64,000 bases of DNA from the NCBI GenBank assembly GCA_022559845.1, contig CM040126.1, forward strand, positions 142,174,064-142,238,063, read 5' to 3'. Within the stretch, counting starts at the first letter, position 1, and every line of letters begins with the position of its first letter. Below are positions 10,050-21,480 of the stretch, in pieces. The notes below the pieces were generated by a model, which was not told where the DNA came from, searched no databases, and was given only the letters and a program-made list of their open reading frames with translations. Made by a program: the position numbers and the translations under genes. This DNA is from Amorphophallus konjac (taxonomy: Eukaryota > Streptophyta > Magnoliopsida > Alismatales > Araceae).

Positions 10050-11670
10050 TGTTAAGTACGGACTGAATAGATCTAGAGGGGGGGTGAATAGATCTAGCCC
10101 CTTTTTCAATTTATAAATCAACAATCGATTAGACCTTAAGCAAGCTATGGGTTGCAACGATAAAACTGATAGCTAGAGCGACAGCAAGCAATAATAAGAG
10201 CACACACCACACGAAAAATCACAAGACAGGATTTTTAGGTGGTTCAGTCTCTTCCCGAGACTTACGTCCACCCCTTGCTCAACTTGAGCAAGGCTTCACT
10301 AAATGAGAACTTCTGATCTCACACAAACACCGCTGTCACACAGCTTGTTCCTACTGACACACAGCTTGACTCCGCTGTCTCACAGCTTGACTCCGCTGCC
10401 TCACAGCTTGACTCCGCTGCCTCACAGCTTGACTCTTGATGTAATGAAAAGATGAATAGAAAAAGGTGTAACAAAGCTGAACATAGACTTTTGAAGCAGA
10501 GTAATTAAAGAGTTCAGCTTGGGACTCAATCACATAGGTAACAAGGCAAGACTCCCTGTAGGACTTCCAGCAGGATGCCTTCAGCTGCCTTGCTGCTGGA
10601 ACTTGCAACGCCTTGAGCCAGGTCTTCTTTCTGCAGCACCGAAGAACACTTCTGTCTTCTGCTGCTTCTTGATTGCCGGAGAGCCACTCTTCCTTTTCTC
10701 TTTCAGAGTATCTTCGTGGGTGTCCTTTTCTTCTGCTCTATGTTTCACACCCCGCTCTCTATCTCTTCTCCTTTTTGCACCAGTTTTTATTAAGCACCAA
10801 GCTGTTTCCCGCGCAAGTGCAAACCTGTTAGGTTACTCGCTAAAAAACAGGGAGAAGATTAAATAGAATCTTAAACAAGATTTGACCGATTCTTAGCAAG
10901 ATTCTCTCCTTGAAACCCGTGCGTAATCTTATCATCTGAACAGCCCAACAACCTGCAACAACAATCTGCAGGTTTTAAGGAACCAAAACAGAATTCGGTT
11001 AGAGTTCGATTCTGGACGCTATAACACCCGTGGTCGACCATGAGCTTGTCACTGGTCGACAAAGAACAATGTCCAGACGACTGGTTCTTCAGGCTGATGC
11101 TCGTATCGCTCATTGTTGACAATAGCCCTGTCGCTGGTCGACAAGGGGCAATGTCCAGATGTATGGCAGTTCTGTCTGATGCTCTGTCTGTTCCGTGGTC
11201 GACAACGAGCAGACCTTTGGTTGACCACAGAAGTCTGTACAGCGGAAAAGTAACTGGTCAACCACCGAAGTCTGTACAGAGGAGAGTCTGTACAGAGGAA
11301 AAGTCTGTACGGAGGAAAAGTCTGTACAGAGTTGGATTCGCTTGTATTGCTTCGTGGTCGACAACGGGCAGGGCTCTGGTCGACAACCAGAGCGCGTACA
11401 GAGAAAACATAGCTTGAACTGTGTTTGGTTGGATTCGTTGGTCGACAATGACTACTACTCTGGTCGACAAGAAACCTTGACAACTTCCTCTGATCTGTTG
11501 ACTTCATTAGTACTTCAGTATACCTGAAATTACTTGAACTATCAGATTTGCATTGAATTAGTTAACCACATCTTTTGTCATCATCAAATTATCATGAGTC
11601 CATTACTTTATATTGAAGGAGCAATTAAACATATCCTTTGTCATCATCAAAACTAAAGGGATGCACAACA
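10050..11670 (-). repeat. SIRE A 5' LTR
   Basis: 1621 bp; same ends as the 3' LTR. Seen differences are one extra 21 bp ACTCCGCTG... unit near 10400, a 1 bp indel near 10728 and about five base changes, mostly transitions. It should contain the promoter. The GTCGAC doublet array lies at about 11033-11468. Confidence 0.95.
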
Positions 11671-11675
11671 ACGCT

Positions 11676-13012
11676 AGCATGAGTTTCTCGGTTGCGGGGT
11701 ACCTCCGTTCGGCCCCACTGAGCACCTTGCTGGTGTAGTAGACCGGTCTTTCGATTCCCGAGTCATTTCTGACCAGGACCGAGCTGACCGTGGATGGCGT
11801 CGCCGAGAGGTAGAGCAGCAGGACTTCGCCTAGGACGGGCTTGGAGAGCACCGGTGGCGAAGCCAGGAACTCCTTAAGCTCGGCGAATGCTGCTTGGCAC
11901 TCCTCATCCCATGCGAACGTAGCAGATGCCAGCTTGGGCTCCCTCACTAATTTTAAGAAGGGCAAGCATCGTTCGGCCGCACGGGACAGGAAACGGCTGA
12001 GAGCGGCGACACGCCCCGTCAGACGCTGGACGTCTTTAATGCACGTGGGCGGGCGCATGTCCAGGATGGCCTGGACTTTGTCGGGGTTGGCCTCGATCCC
12101 GCGCTGAGTGCCTTGGAAACCCAGGAACTTCTCAGATTTTACTCCGAAGGCGCACTTGGCGGGGTTGAGCTTCATGTTGTACTTCAAGAGGGTGCCGAAG
12201 GTTTCGGCAAGGTCGGTGAAGTGGTCTTCGTCCTTGGGGGTCTTGACGAGCATGTCGTCAATGTAAGCCTCGACGTTCCGACCTAGCTGTCCCTCGAACA
12301 TGTGATTTACCAGTCGCTGATATGTGGCTCCGACGTTCTTTAACCCGAAGGGCATCCGGGTGTAGCAGTACACGCCGCAGTCAGTGATGAAGGTTGTCTT
12401 CTCGACGTCTTCTGGATTCATTCTGATCTGGTGATAACCTGAATAGGCGTCCAGGAAACTGAGTATCTCGTTGCCCGAGGTTGAATCAACCAATTGGTCG
12501 ATGCTCGGTAGCGGATAGTAGTCCTTGGGGGTAGCCTTATTCAGATCGGTGAAGTCCATGCACATTCGCCACTTGCCTGTGGTTTTTGGCACCAGGACGA
12601 CATTGGCTAGCCACGTAGGGTACAGGACTGGCCTAAAGAGGCCTTTCTCTTGTCCCTTGGTGACCTGCGCCTTGATGACCGCCTGTTTCTCGGGCACATG
12701 CTTCCTTCTCCGTTGCTGTACGGGCCTAACGGTGGGGTCAAGGCTGAGCTTGTGCATCACGGTCTCCCCTGGTATGCCAAGGAGTTGATCATCGGCCCAA
12801 GCGAAGACCTGAGCGTACTCAGAAAGAAATTTCTTGTATTGTTGCTGTTCCTTAGGTGGTAGGTCGGCTCCGATCCTTACTCCGAGGGCCGAGTCATCGT
12901 TCAGGAACACCGTTAGCAACTCGCCACCGGGCTCGGCGGTTACGGTCTTCCCTTCGATTCCCTTGGGGCCCTTATCCCCTCCGTCCGGCCTTGAGGCTTC
13001 CACCGAGATGTT
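11676..13012 (-). pseudogene. Tat reverse transcriptase and start of RNase H
   Basis: The frame carries RT blocks in order: LYPTWLANVVLVPKTTGKWR, DFTDLNKATPKDYYPLP, FLDAYSGYHQIRM, TRMPFGLKNVGATYQRL and the catalytic YIDDMLV, then FLGFQ and the first part of RNase H (LLLYLSATPSTVSSVLV, VYYTSKVLSGAE). It copies element RNA into cDNA. It shares a frame with the upstream gag-protease segment, separated by a TAG at 13013-13015 where a Tyr codon is likely ancestral. SIRE A cuts it at 11671-11675, and the frame resumes at 3743. Confidence 0.9.
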
Positions 13013-15125
13013 CTAGCACCTTCTAGCCGTGGCCTGGTTACCTCGGACTTCCCCCAACCCATTTTTGGTGGGAAACTTCATTTTTTGGTGATAGGTAGAT
13101 GGTACGGCCTTCATTCGGCTGAGAATTTTCCGGCCGAAAATGGCGTTGTACGCTATTATACCCTTGATCACTATGAAGTCCACCATGATCGTAACGGTTT
13201 TGGGTGGGGTGCCGATGGTGATCGGCAGGCTTAGGGCTCCCTCGGGATAGGTGGCCAGGCCGTTAAACCCGCAAAGGGGGGTTCGGATCGGGCGGAGCTT
13301 GGATGGGTCTTCCCCCATCTTGAGGAAACAGTCATAAGATAATACATCGTGGGCGCTTCTATTGTCAACCAGAATTCTATCTACGTTACAATGGTTTATT
13401 GTGGCCGAGATGACGAGGGCATCATCATGCGGGGTGCTTAGCCCTTCCAGGTCTTGGTCGGAGAAGACTTTGACCTGGGGCTCCCTCGGCGGGCCCCCTG
13501 AGGGCTCTGAGACCCGACTGGCCCGCTCGGCATGGCGCTTCCTTCCTCGGCTGGTGTCACCGCCCGATGGTGTTCCTCTGGAGATGACGTTGATGTGGAC
13601 CCCTCTAGGGGCGTTGTCAATTTCCTCGGCGGCGTCTTTGTCTTCTTTGTGCCCAGCTGCGAACCGGGCTAGGTGCCCCTGACGGATGAGGCGTTCGATC
13701 TCGTCCTGGAGCTGGTGACAGTCGCCGGTGTGGTGCCCGTGGTCGCCGTGGAACAAGCAATGTCTGTCGCGCTTGCGGTTCTTCGATCTCATTGGTTCAT
13801 GCTGGCGGAGGAGTCCCGAGTCTTTGATGTCTTCATAGATCTCGTAGACTAGCGTGGTCAACGGGGTGTACCGCTCGTACCTCCGTTTGCGCTCTCCTTC
13901 CCGATCACGCTTCTTGCCCGAGCCAGGGTTTGACTCGGGGGCCCGCTTCTTGTCCCCCTCCCGACCCGAGCCGGTTGTGTCTCGGCAGGTGCTGAGCACC
14001 TCTTCGCACTCGGCGTGGCGCAGAGCCAGAGTCACTAGCTCGGCAAGGGTCGAGGGAGGGTGGAGGACCAGTTCGCGACGGAGATTTTCGTCCCGGGTGC
14101 CCCTGGTCAGAGCGGTCGTGGCTGAGGCCACATCCAGGCCGGGAATTCTGAGGGCTTCTGATTTAAATCGGTGGACATAAGCCCGGAGCCTTTCCCCTTG
14201 TGCCTGTTTGAGGGCCAGGAGCCCCGCTATTGACCTCGGGGGGGCGCTTCCGGCGAAGCTCTCCTTGAAGACTCGCCCGAATTGCCTGAAGTCCTGGATG
14301 GACCCAGGGGCGAGGGCCCGGAACCACGCCTGAGCGCCTTGGACCAGGGTGGCCGCAAAGGCTTGGCATTTAATGGGATCCGGTGTTCCATGTAGAGTCA
14401 CCAAGGCGTCGAAGCTGTCGCAGTGGTCGGCTGGGTCGCCCTGTCCATCATAGAGTTTGAAGGTAGGAATGGAGGTCCTAGGAGATACCTCTGCCTTCAA
14501 GATGTGCTCGGAGAAAGGGGATTTCTCCTCCTCCGGGAGGGAGGTCTTCTGCAGGGCGCGGAGGGCGCGCTCTTGCTCTGTGAAGCGTCTTTTGAAATCC
14601 CTCAGCCGAAGGGATAGTTCTGGCTGCGGTCGCGCCGTGGGGCTGGGGGGAGCGTCGTGGCGATCCTCAGGACCGCCGGCGCTCGGGCATGGAGGCCTCA
14701 CCCTCTGTTTCCCTCTCCTGGGCGTGGAGGAAGCCTCTTGCTCCGGGGGTGGAGCTTGCGAGGGTCCTCCCGCGTGGTTGCGGATGAGCTGCTGACCGCG
14801 GAGGGTGAAGCGGCCTCCAGCGGTGTGCTGGGACGCACTTCGACGGGGGGGGGCTCCCGGACGGGGCGCGAGACCTGACCTCCCTCACTGCCTGGGCCCT
14901 CATGAGCTCCATGAGAACGTCGAGCTTCTTACTGAGGGCCTGGAAGATCTCGACGCCGCCGTTGGGGGCTACCCCCGTTGCCGTCGGAAGGGGCGGCGGC
15001 CCGTTGGTGGGGACGCTGGTGTTGGAGGGAGGGCTCTGTGAGGCCCTAGAGGGGTCTTCTCCCGCCGTGACCACGGCCTTACCCTTCTCGACGGCGGATC
15101 TCCTCCCTGAGCTTCTTCTCACCAT
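13013..15125 (-). pseudogene. gag: Tat Gag and protease region with a homopolymer frameshift
   Basis: An ATG at 15125, about 35 bases after the primer-binding site, opens a frame with EIFQALSKKLDVLMEL. Near the nine-G run at 14845-14853 the coding sense moves to another frame, which continues to 13013. That frame has the Retrotrans_gag block (PTFKLYDGQGDPADH, QGAQAWFRALAPGSI), a zinc-finger-like CLFHGDHGHHTGDC and a retropepsin region. The protease active site reads VDNRSAHDVL where D-[ST]-G or D-G-G is usual, so it is probably inactive. It ends at a TAG. The split frame may be a real indel or a sequencing error in the G run. Confidence 0.85.
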
Positions 15126-15150
15126 CTCGGCTCTTCGTGCATTTCCCACA

Positions 15151-15160
15151 GACGGCGCCA
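15151..15160 (-). other. Tat primer-binding site
   Basis: TGGCGCCGTC on the minus strand begins two bases inside the 5' LTR. TGGCGCCGT matches the end of plant tRNA-Asp; the following bases diverge, so the tRNA assignment is tentative. Confidence 0.65.
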
Positions 15161-15162
15161 GA

Positions 15163-15939
15163 TGAAGAGGCGAGATCTCGCGCTGCGTCCTGAGCGGGCC
15201 GGGGATCACCAGAAGATGAACTGTAAGACAGGGAAACGCGTCAGAGGGCCCAGGGGATTTCCCTGCGGCGAAACCCTCCGATGGCTAAGTCAGTAGAGCG
15301 GTGGTGGAAGCAATGAAGGGAGGAGGAAAGCTGATGCGCGAGACTCCTCTCCACCAAAAGGGGGGGGGGTGAAGCGGATTGCTCAGGAGTTTTACCTTCC
15401 TTTTTTCTCTTCCCTTCCACCGGAGGGTATCCCTGGTTTAAATAGTGCGTCACCTTCGGGAGTCCTACAAGCTGGGGGGTCTCCGGCGGGAGTTACGTCC
15501 TCAACGTGGGCTTTCATGGCCTTTATCGTGGGGGCGTTATCGCCTTGAAACCCGGTGGCTGGTTGATTCCCCTGTCCGTTGGGGACTCTTAAAGGCAGCG
15601 CGAACGGCTAGCGTCCAGTCCGAGCTCCTGAAACGTCAGCCCTGTCCGGGCGAGGAGGATAGCTCGGTCAAAGGGGGGGTCGGATAGGTCGGCTGGCGCC
15701 TGTCTCTTCCGAGCGGAAAAATGGCCTGGGTCGGACCTTCCTTGTGACCTGACCATCACTCGGGCCCTCCGAGCCTAGGGGCCGCAGGGGAGGGTTGGTT
15801 CCTCGAGTGTCTGTTTATTGGGCTTTTCTTCCTTGAGTGGGCCCCGTGGGCTACCACTCGGGTGAGCTTGCCTCGTTGGACCCTGTTGAGTCTTGTTGGG
15901 CTGCTCTTTGGGTGGGCTATAGAAATCCCCCTCTCCACA
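15163..15939 (-). repeat. Tat 5' LTR
   Basis: About 777 bp, beginning TGTGGAGAGG at 15939 and ending CTCTTCA at 15163 on the minus strand, directly beside the primer-binding site. A candidate TATA box, CTATTTAAA, is at 15445-15437. The boundaries rest on TG/CA ends and the primer-binding site, because the matching 3' LTR is outside the window. Confidence 0.72.
15437..15445 (-). promoter_or_regulatory. Candidate TATA box of the Tat 5' LTR
   Basis: CTATTTAAA on the minus strand, about 280 bases before the LTR end, is a plausible start signal for the element RNA. No other support is visible. Confidence 0.4.
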
Positions 15940-16760
15940 CGGTAATCACGAAAATATTCACGGCTTATGATGTGAATTATCCACAGAAATACACGAAGTA
16001 CTTGATACTTAGTGAAAAGTGTATTTTTGCTTGACTTGTTAGTACATTCTTGTTCATGAAAGGCTATAATTACATTCTTGCTTGATCATGCTTGCTCAAT
16101 CATATCTTAACTTGATCATGTCTTGTTACTTTGGTTTATTTACATGATTTATCGCATTCACATGATTTTACTTTATTCTTTAGAGCTAAAACATTAATCA
16201 CTTAAATATTATCTTCATGTTGATGCGAAGATACCTACTGGGCAAGTGTGCTCATTACCTACTTTCCAATCTTTTTAGGAGATGCAAGTAGTTCGAATTC
16301 GGATTCGAGTTATTCAAGTGATGGGTCCGAGAGCGAATGAAAGTCACATGAAATTGAGAGTGAAGACTTAGAAAGTTAATGATGTCTAGATCGAGTTCAT
16401 GTAATTTTCTTTTTATTGAGTAATATAGATTTAAGTAAGTTGGAATAGTCCATGTACTTGGATTTTTATTAGTATTAATAGTAGTGGAAGTTGATTACTT
16501 TTTTGTGTAATTGCATCTTATGTGTGATTGTCTTGCGCTCTAATCATTATTGCTTGCAAGTGGCTTACCATGCTGGCTGTTCACGTTTCCCGGGAATATC
16601 TTTCACTGTATTAAAAGCTCGGGGCAAGACAGTATCTTTGTATCAACATGAAGGCATAGTTTAAATAATTAAACAATTTAGCTCTAGAACATAAGGTAAA
16701 AGAAATGTACGACATAAAGCCAAAGTAACAATGCAAGTATCAAGACATAAAAGACGTGAG
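15940..16760. repeat. Old LTR-like sequence, left part, target of the Tekay insertion
   Basis: AT-rich, no ORF. It has Tekay/Del-like LTR traits, such as TACCTACTGGGCAAGTGTG around 16229. The segment near 16045-16068 (GTACATTCTTGTTCATGAAA) recurs in inverted orientation near 27520, on the other side of the Tekay element. It is probably an eroded LTR or related repeat; the family is uncertain. Confidence 0.5.
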
Positions 16761-19700
16761 TGTCACGCCCCGACGCGGAATATCGGGACCGGCAGTAGAA
16801 AACACTAGTAAAGATAATATGCTAAGCTAAGAATTAACATAACGTAATGAACAGAATAACTCCAAGTCTATTACAAATACCATCAAACTGACTTAAACAT
16901 AATCAAGCATAATCTCTACTCGACTCCATTACAATAACTAATCACAAGTTCTAAGACATAGCTAGATGTAAACAACTAAACAAACTCAACATAACTACTA
17001 GCTGATACAGTCCAAGTCATCACTCTCACCCATTCCCATCCATCTGTGAATCTTCACCTGAGCTGCCTGGAAAGGGGGGGAAAACAACTATATGAGCGAA
17101 CGCTCAGTAGGTAACAATAGGCAAGTGTAAGTGATTGACCAATTAATTACATGTATATGAAACGGAAAGAAAAGAAAGAACAATCGAATGAAACAACGTA
17201 GTAAAAGAAAGTGCTAAAGAATGGAATGGAACAACAATATGACAGGATGATATAATTACAAGAATTGCAGTTTAAGAACAATATATATAATAGGATTTTG
17301 CAGGAAATTGGCCAACAAGTAAGAATGTAACCAAGTCAAACACAATTCAAGTAAGAGATAAGAGATCATTGTCATAGACATCACGCTAGTCATGCACTCG
17401 GTGCAATGCCTCACCATGTCATTATAAACTCCCATGGACACAAGTACTTTTCGGGCGCTCTCCCCAGGACCAGACCGGGCCCCTATGGTGCGTTGACATT
17501 TATTTATTGGATCCAAGATCCCAAGTTGTCTAGACTTTAATCAAGTTAAATGGCCAATTATAATCAAGTATAAACTTACCTCGGAACATCCCATGGCTAA
17601 GTTGAAGAGATACTGTCCAGAATTTCTGTCCAGAAGTTCAAGTTATCAAGAACCATCATGTTCTTGGATTCAAAACCATAAAACACGGAGAAAAATCATC
17701 TCTGGATGATATGCGGTTCCTGCAGGACCACTCAAGACTTGTGCTGTCGACTCTGGGCCGCACTAACAGCAACTGAGCTGAGGTTTAGCCCTCGGGGGTC
17801 AAGGTTGAACGGCTGATAAAGGGCCGCTCTTATATATGAACGGTAACCACTAGGCCGCACAAGGCCAGAAGTTTATAAAATCGAGGTCATGATATGTGGT
17901 CCTGACAGAGCCGCTCATTAGTTGAACGGTCCACTAAGGGCTGCTTGTAAGATGTACGGTCCATTACTGGCCGCAAAACACATGGCCTAACCATGAGTTA
18001 GAATTTAGCCCAAGTGGGCTCCTGGGCTACCATAGGCAGGGTGGAACTGAATCAGAGTCCAGCCCACTGTCAGCTAGTCGGCCTAGGGTCTACTGGACTG
18101 ATCGAATCAGGGATTGGCCGAAGATGGATCAAGGATAATCGGCCAAACTAATTGGCATAAGCCAGGGATAAATGGCCTGTATTGGGCCGTTCAGGGATAT
18201 ATGCGGTCCACAAATGGCCGCGCAAGTCCCTGTTAGTCCAATTCTGACTAACTCAAATCACAGCGGTTCGATGGAGTCTAAATAAATTCTAAGGAATAAT
18301 AAAGGTTCAAGATTAACGGTTATAACAAGCGTAAACCTAATAGCCACTTCAATTATCAAGGATTCACAATTAAAATTGACATTCATTGGAAAGATGAATC
18401 AAGATCAAGCTCAAATTAAATAAATCAGCAAGAATGATTTACTATCATGAATTACAGTTTATTTGGTGCGTTGCTAACATGCAAATAACCACTAATCTAC
18501 TAACATAACATGCTATAATAATAATTAATATGTTCTGTCACAGATGTGCGATCGGTTCGGGAGCTGACATCCCCATGAACGGTCACAGACTGGCCGCACA
18601 CGTCCCCTCAGATCCGAAGACCTGCTGGATATGGACGGTCGGTAGTGTGCTGCTCGGAAGGATGTGCGGTCTAGAACTGGCCGCAAGACAGACATGCGGT
18701 TTGAGTTCGGCCGCACGTTCCAGGTAAATGATCAGATACAGAAATATTTATACGGTCTATAGCTGGCTGCCTGTCTAGGATGTGCGGTCTATCATGTGGC
18801 CGCACAAGTCCAGACAGGTCGCTAGCCCTTTCACCTTGCCCGATCTCGGCGAGGTTTCTAAGGTTAGACTAAAACATGAAATTCGCACGATATAAAACAT
18901 AGAATTTGGGGCTTTTACTACCAAAAGTAAGAGCATAGAAAAACTATATAAGATGTACGAATCAATTTTATGTTAACAGCCTAAAATCACTACTTAATCG
19001 AAAGGGAACAATTATAACCCTAGATGTTACATGCTTCTACTAAAACCTCAAATTCTCACAGAACACATGATAAAATTTAGAGCTTTCAACATCAATCAAA
19101 AGCTAACACGATGATGCTTCTAACCATATATTATTTGTAGGGTTTGGCTTGCTATCACCTACCTGAATCGGATGAAGAAGGAAGGAGAAAGAAAACCCAA
19201 GATGTCGGTACACGCAGCAACTAATCGCTGGAGATCTCCCTCGATCTAACTCCTCTGCAGCCGCCGCTGGTTCTAAATGATTCTAGGGTTAGAGAGCTTC
19301 ATTTAAATAGGTCACACACCTTCTAGAGGGTTCTATGCGCGGAGTATTCATGCACGCAAGTCGGGTCAATGTGAACGTCGCCGCAAAGGTTGACTCGATC
19401 CAAACTCCGTCAAATGCATCTCCTAGGGTTAGGGTTTCGAGAGATTAAGAGAGAGAAAATGATCCTCTCATCTTGACCTTTCATTTGCCACCAATTTGGG
19501 CTCATTTGATGGAGTATTGGGCTCTAATTTGGCGTTTCAAGGTATGGTTAACTAAGTGTTCAATTTGGGCTTAATCCACTAATTCGGCCTACATACAGAT
19601 TTTATTTGGGTTGGCCATAGAAGATAAGTTTGTTAAACGTGTTATCCTCTACAAGAATATAATTTTTTTGGATTTTTAAAAAAATGGTTGAAATATAACT

Positions 19701-19769
19701 TATTCGATTTATTAAGGAATTATTCTAATTAATTTCTAATTAATTTCTAAAAGAAATCGGGCTATTACA
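16761..19769 (-). repeat. Tekay 3' LTR
   Basis: 3009 bp. On the sense strand it begins at 19769. A TATA-like CTATTTAAAT is near 19310. The stretch 17713-18803 holds repeated RCGGTC-N7-GGCCGC dyads. ORFs inside it are shadows. Confidence 0.95.
17713..18803. promoter_or_regulatory. Array of RCGGTC-N7-GGCCGC dyads in the Tekay LTR
   Basis: At least a dozen sites have a GCGGTC- or ACGGTC-like half, exactly seven bases, then a GGCCGC-like half. Clear cases start at 17713, 17809, 17840, 17896, 17926, 17956 and 18666; one at 18784 has eight bases. The halves are reverse complements apart from one T/G position, so each site could be a protein-binding dyad or a hairpin. The same sites recur in the other LTR and in flanking old sequence at about 28087-28165. 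Confidence 0.5.
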
Positions 19770-19782
19770 CCCTCCCCCACTT
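19770..19782 (-). other. Tekay polypurine tract
   Basis: The sense strand reads AAGTGGGGGAGGG directly before the 3' LTR, the standard plus-strand primer position. Confidence 0.88.
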
Positions 19783-19867
19783 AAGGAATTTGTTTGGTCC
19801 TCCAAATTCAATGCACTTAATAATAAAAAGAGGGAGTGAGACAGCTCACCTAGAATAAGTCAGGGTA

Positions 19868-21480
19868 CTATCTCCGCATAGTATCTTCCGACTCCCACAT
19901 AGCTTCTTCAGTTCCACGTCGACTCCACTGCACTTTAACCATCGATATGGAACGATTCGTGAGTTGATGTTGCTTCCGATCCAGAATCTTGATCGATCTT
20001 TCTTCATAAGTCAGATCTTCCTTCAATTCGAAGTCCATATGCTGAATAATGTGAGTGGGATCATACACATATTTTCGTAACATAGATACATGGAAAACAT
20101 TGTGTACTCCAGATAACTGAGGTGGTAGTGCCAAACGGTAAGCAACCTCCCCCACTCTTTCCAGAATCTCGAATGGACCAATGTATCTTTGACTCAGATT
20201 GCCCTGAATACCAAACCTTCGAATTCCTCTCATAGGAGAGACCTTTAAAAACACATGCTCACCAACCTGAAATTCCAATGATCTCCTCCTAGTGTCGGCA
20301 TAACTCTTATGTCTTGATTGCGCTACTTGTAATCGATCTTTGATAATACGGATATTCTTGGATGATTCAGAAATGAGATCTGGTCCAAGCCATTGCTTCT
20401 CACCTACCTCGTCCCAACATAATGGGGATCGACAGCTTCTTCCACACAAAGCTCTAAATGGAGCCATCTGAATGCTGGACTGGTAACTGTTATTGTAGGC
20501 GAATTCAACTAATGCCAAATGATCACTCCAACTACATCCAAAGTCAATCATGCAGGCTCTAAGCATATCTTCCACTATCGGGTTGGTCCTTTCAGTCTGC
20601 CCGTCTGTTTGTGGATGGAAAGCAGTACTGAAATTCAGACGAGTTCTCAAAGACTCTTGCAATCCTTTCCAAAAATGATAAGTGAACCTGGGGTCTCTAT
20701 CACACACAATGCTGACAGGTATACCATGTAGTCTTACCACTTCCTTCATATACAAAGTAGCCAAAACATCAACTGTCCATTTAGACTTAATGGATAAGAA
20801 ATCAGCCGATTTTGTCAATCTGTCGACAATCACCCATATTACCTCAAATCCGCTACGAGTCCTAGGTAGACCCATAATGAAATCCATGCCAATGCTCTTC
20901 CACTTCCATTGGGGTATATCAAGGGGTTTCAATTTCCCTGCTTGTCTGAAATGCTCTGCCTTGACTTACTGACAAACCAAACATCTACTTACGAAGTCCG
21001 CAACTTCCCTTTTCATATTCGGCCACCAAAAAGATATTTTCAAATCCTTGAACATTTTAGTACCTCCAAGATGAATGGTGTATCTAGATCTATGAGCTTC
21101 CTCGAGGATCTTACTCTTTATCTCAGCTACATCAGGTACACAAGTTCTTCCTTGAAATAGCAATCTTTCATCATCAGCCATCATGAAGTCGGGTATGTTA
21201 CTCAAGCTTCCCTTGATCTCTACCAACTCCGGGTCATCATCTTGCAGAGACTTGATTTCCATCAGTAATTCGGGCTTAAGTTGAATCTGAGCAATCATAA
21301 CCCGATCCTTGTCAACATTAAGATCCAAACTAGCTAACTGCTCCAACAATTTCCACTCTTGTAACATGAGGCTTGACAACTTAGCTATAGGCTTGCGGCT
21401 TAAGGCATCTGCCACAACATTACCTTTTCCAGGATGATACTCAATGGAGAAATCAAAATCCTTCAAATTCTCTAGCCATC
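19868..21480 (-). pseudogene. Tekay integrase with chromodomain-like C-terminus
   Basis: In one frame: ADALSRK (the end of RNase H), the zinc-binding region (FWWPNMKREVADF, CLVC), the DDE core (IGMDFIMGLPRTRSG, CDRDPRF, HPQTDGQTERTN) and a C-terminal domain ending with LTYEERSIKILDRKQHQL, VKVQWSRRGTEEAMWE, the chromodomain-like module of Tekay/Del elements. Chromodomains direct integration towards marked chromatin. A TAA at about 20966 interrupts the zinc region from the core; a Gln codon is likely ancestral there. Confidence 0.9.

Larger units (their letters stand above)
3744..11670 (-). mobile_element. SIRE A: young non-autonomous Sirevirus (Ty1/copia SIRE lineage)
   Basis: Two LTRs (3744-5344 and 10050-11670) with TGTT...AACA ends are flanked by the target duplication ACGCT (3739-3743 and 11671-11675). 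An initiator-Met primer-binding site lies inside the 5' LTR and a purine tract at the 3' LTR. The 4.7 kb interior encodes a long gag with an intact frame but only a scrap of integrase C-terminus and the first residues of RT; protease, integrase core, most of RT and RNase H are absent. SIRE B keeps about 7.5 kb of its own interior, so SIRE A has lost nearly 3 kb. By eye the LTRs differ by about five substitutions and two indels, so insertion was recent and must have used enzymes from another element. Confidence 0.93.
1..15939 (-). mobile_element. Tat-lineage Ty3/gypsy retrotransposon, partial, interrupted by SIRE A
   Basis: Reading down the minus strand there is a 5' LTR (15163-15939), a primer-binding site, gag with a retropepsin-like motif, RT, RNase H, a second archaeal-type RNase H, integrase, and then an ORF on the opposite strand. 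The extra RNase H and the antisense ORF downstream of pol are known marks of the Tat lineage (Grande and Retand relatives). The 3' LTR lies beyond the left edge. The element is split at 3744-11670 by SIRE A with target duplication ACGCT; without it the RNase H reading frame is continuous. Three in-frame stops (about 13013, 2951 and 2090) and a gag frameshift show that it is no longer autonomous. The bases after the 5' LTR, CGGTA at 15940-15944, are the candidate target duplication, but its partner is outside the window. Confidence 0.88.
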
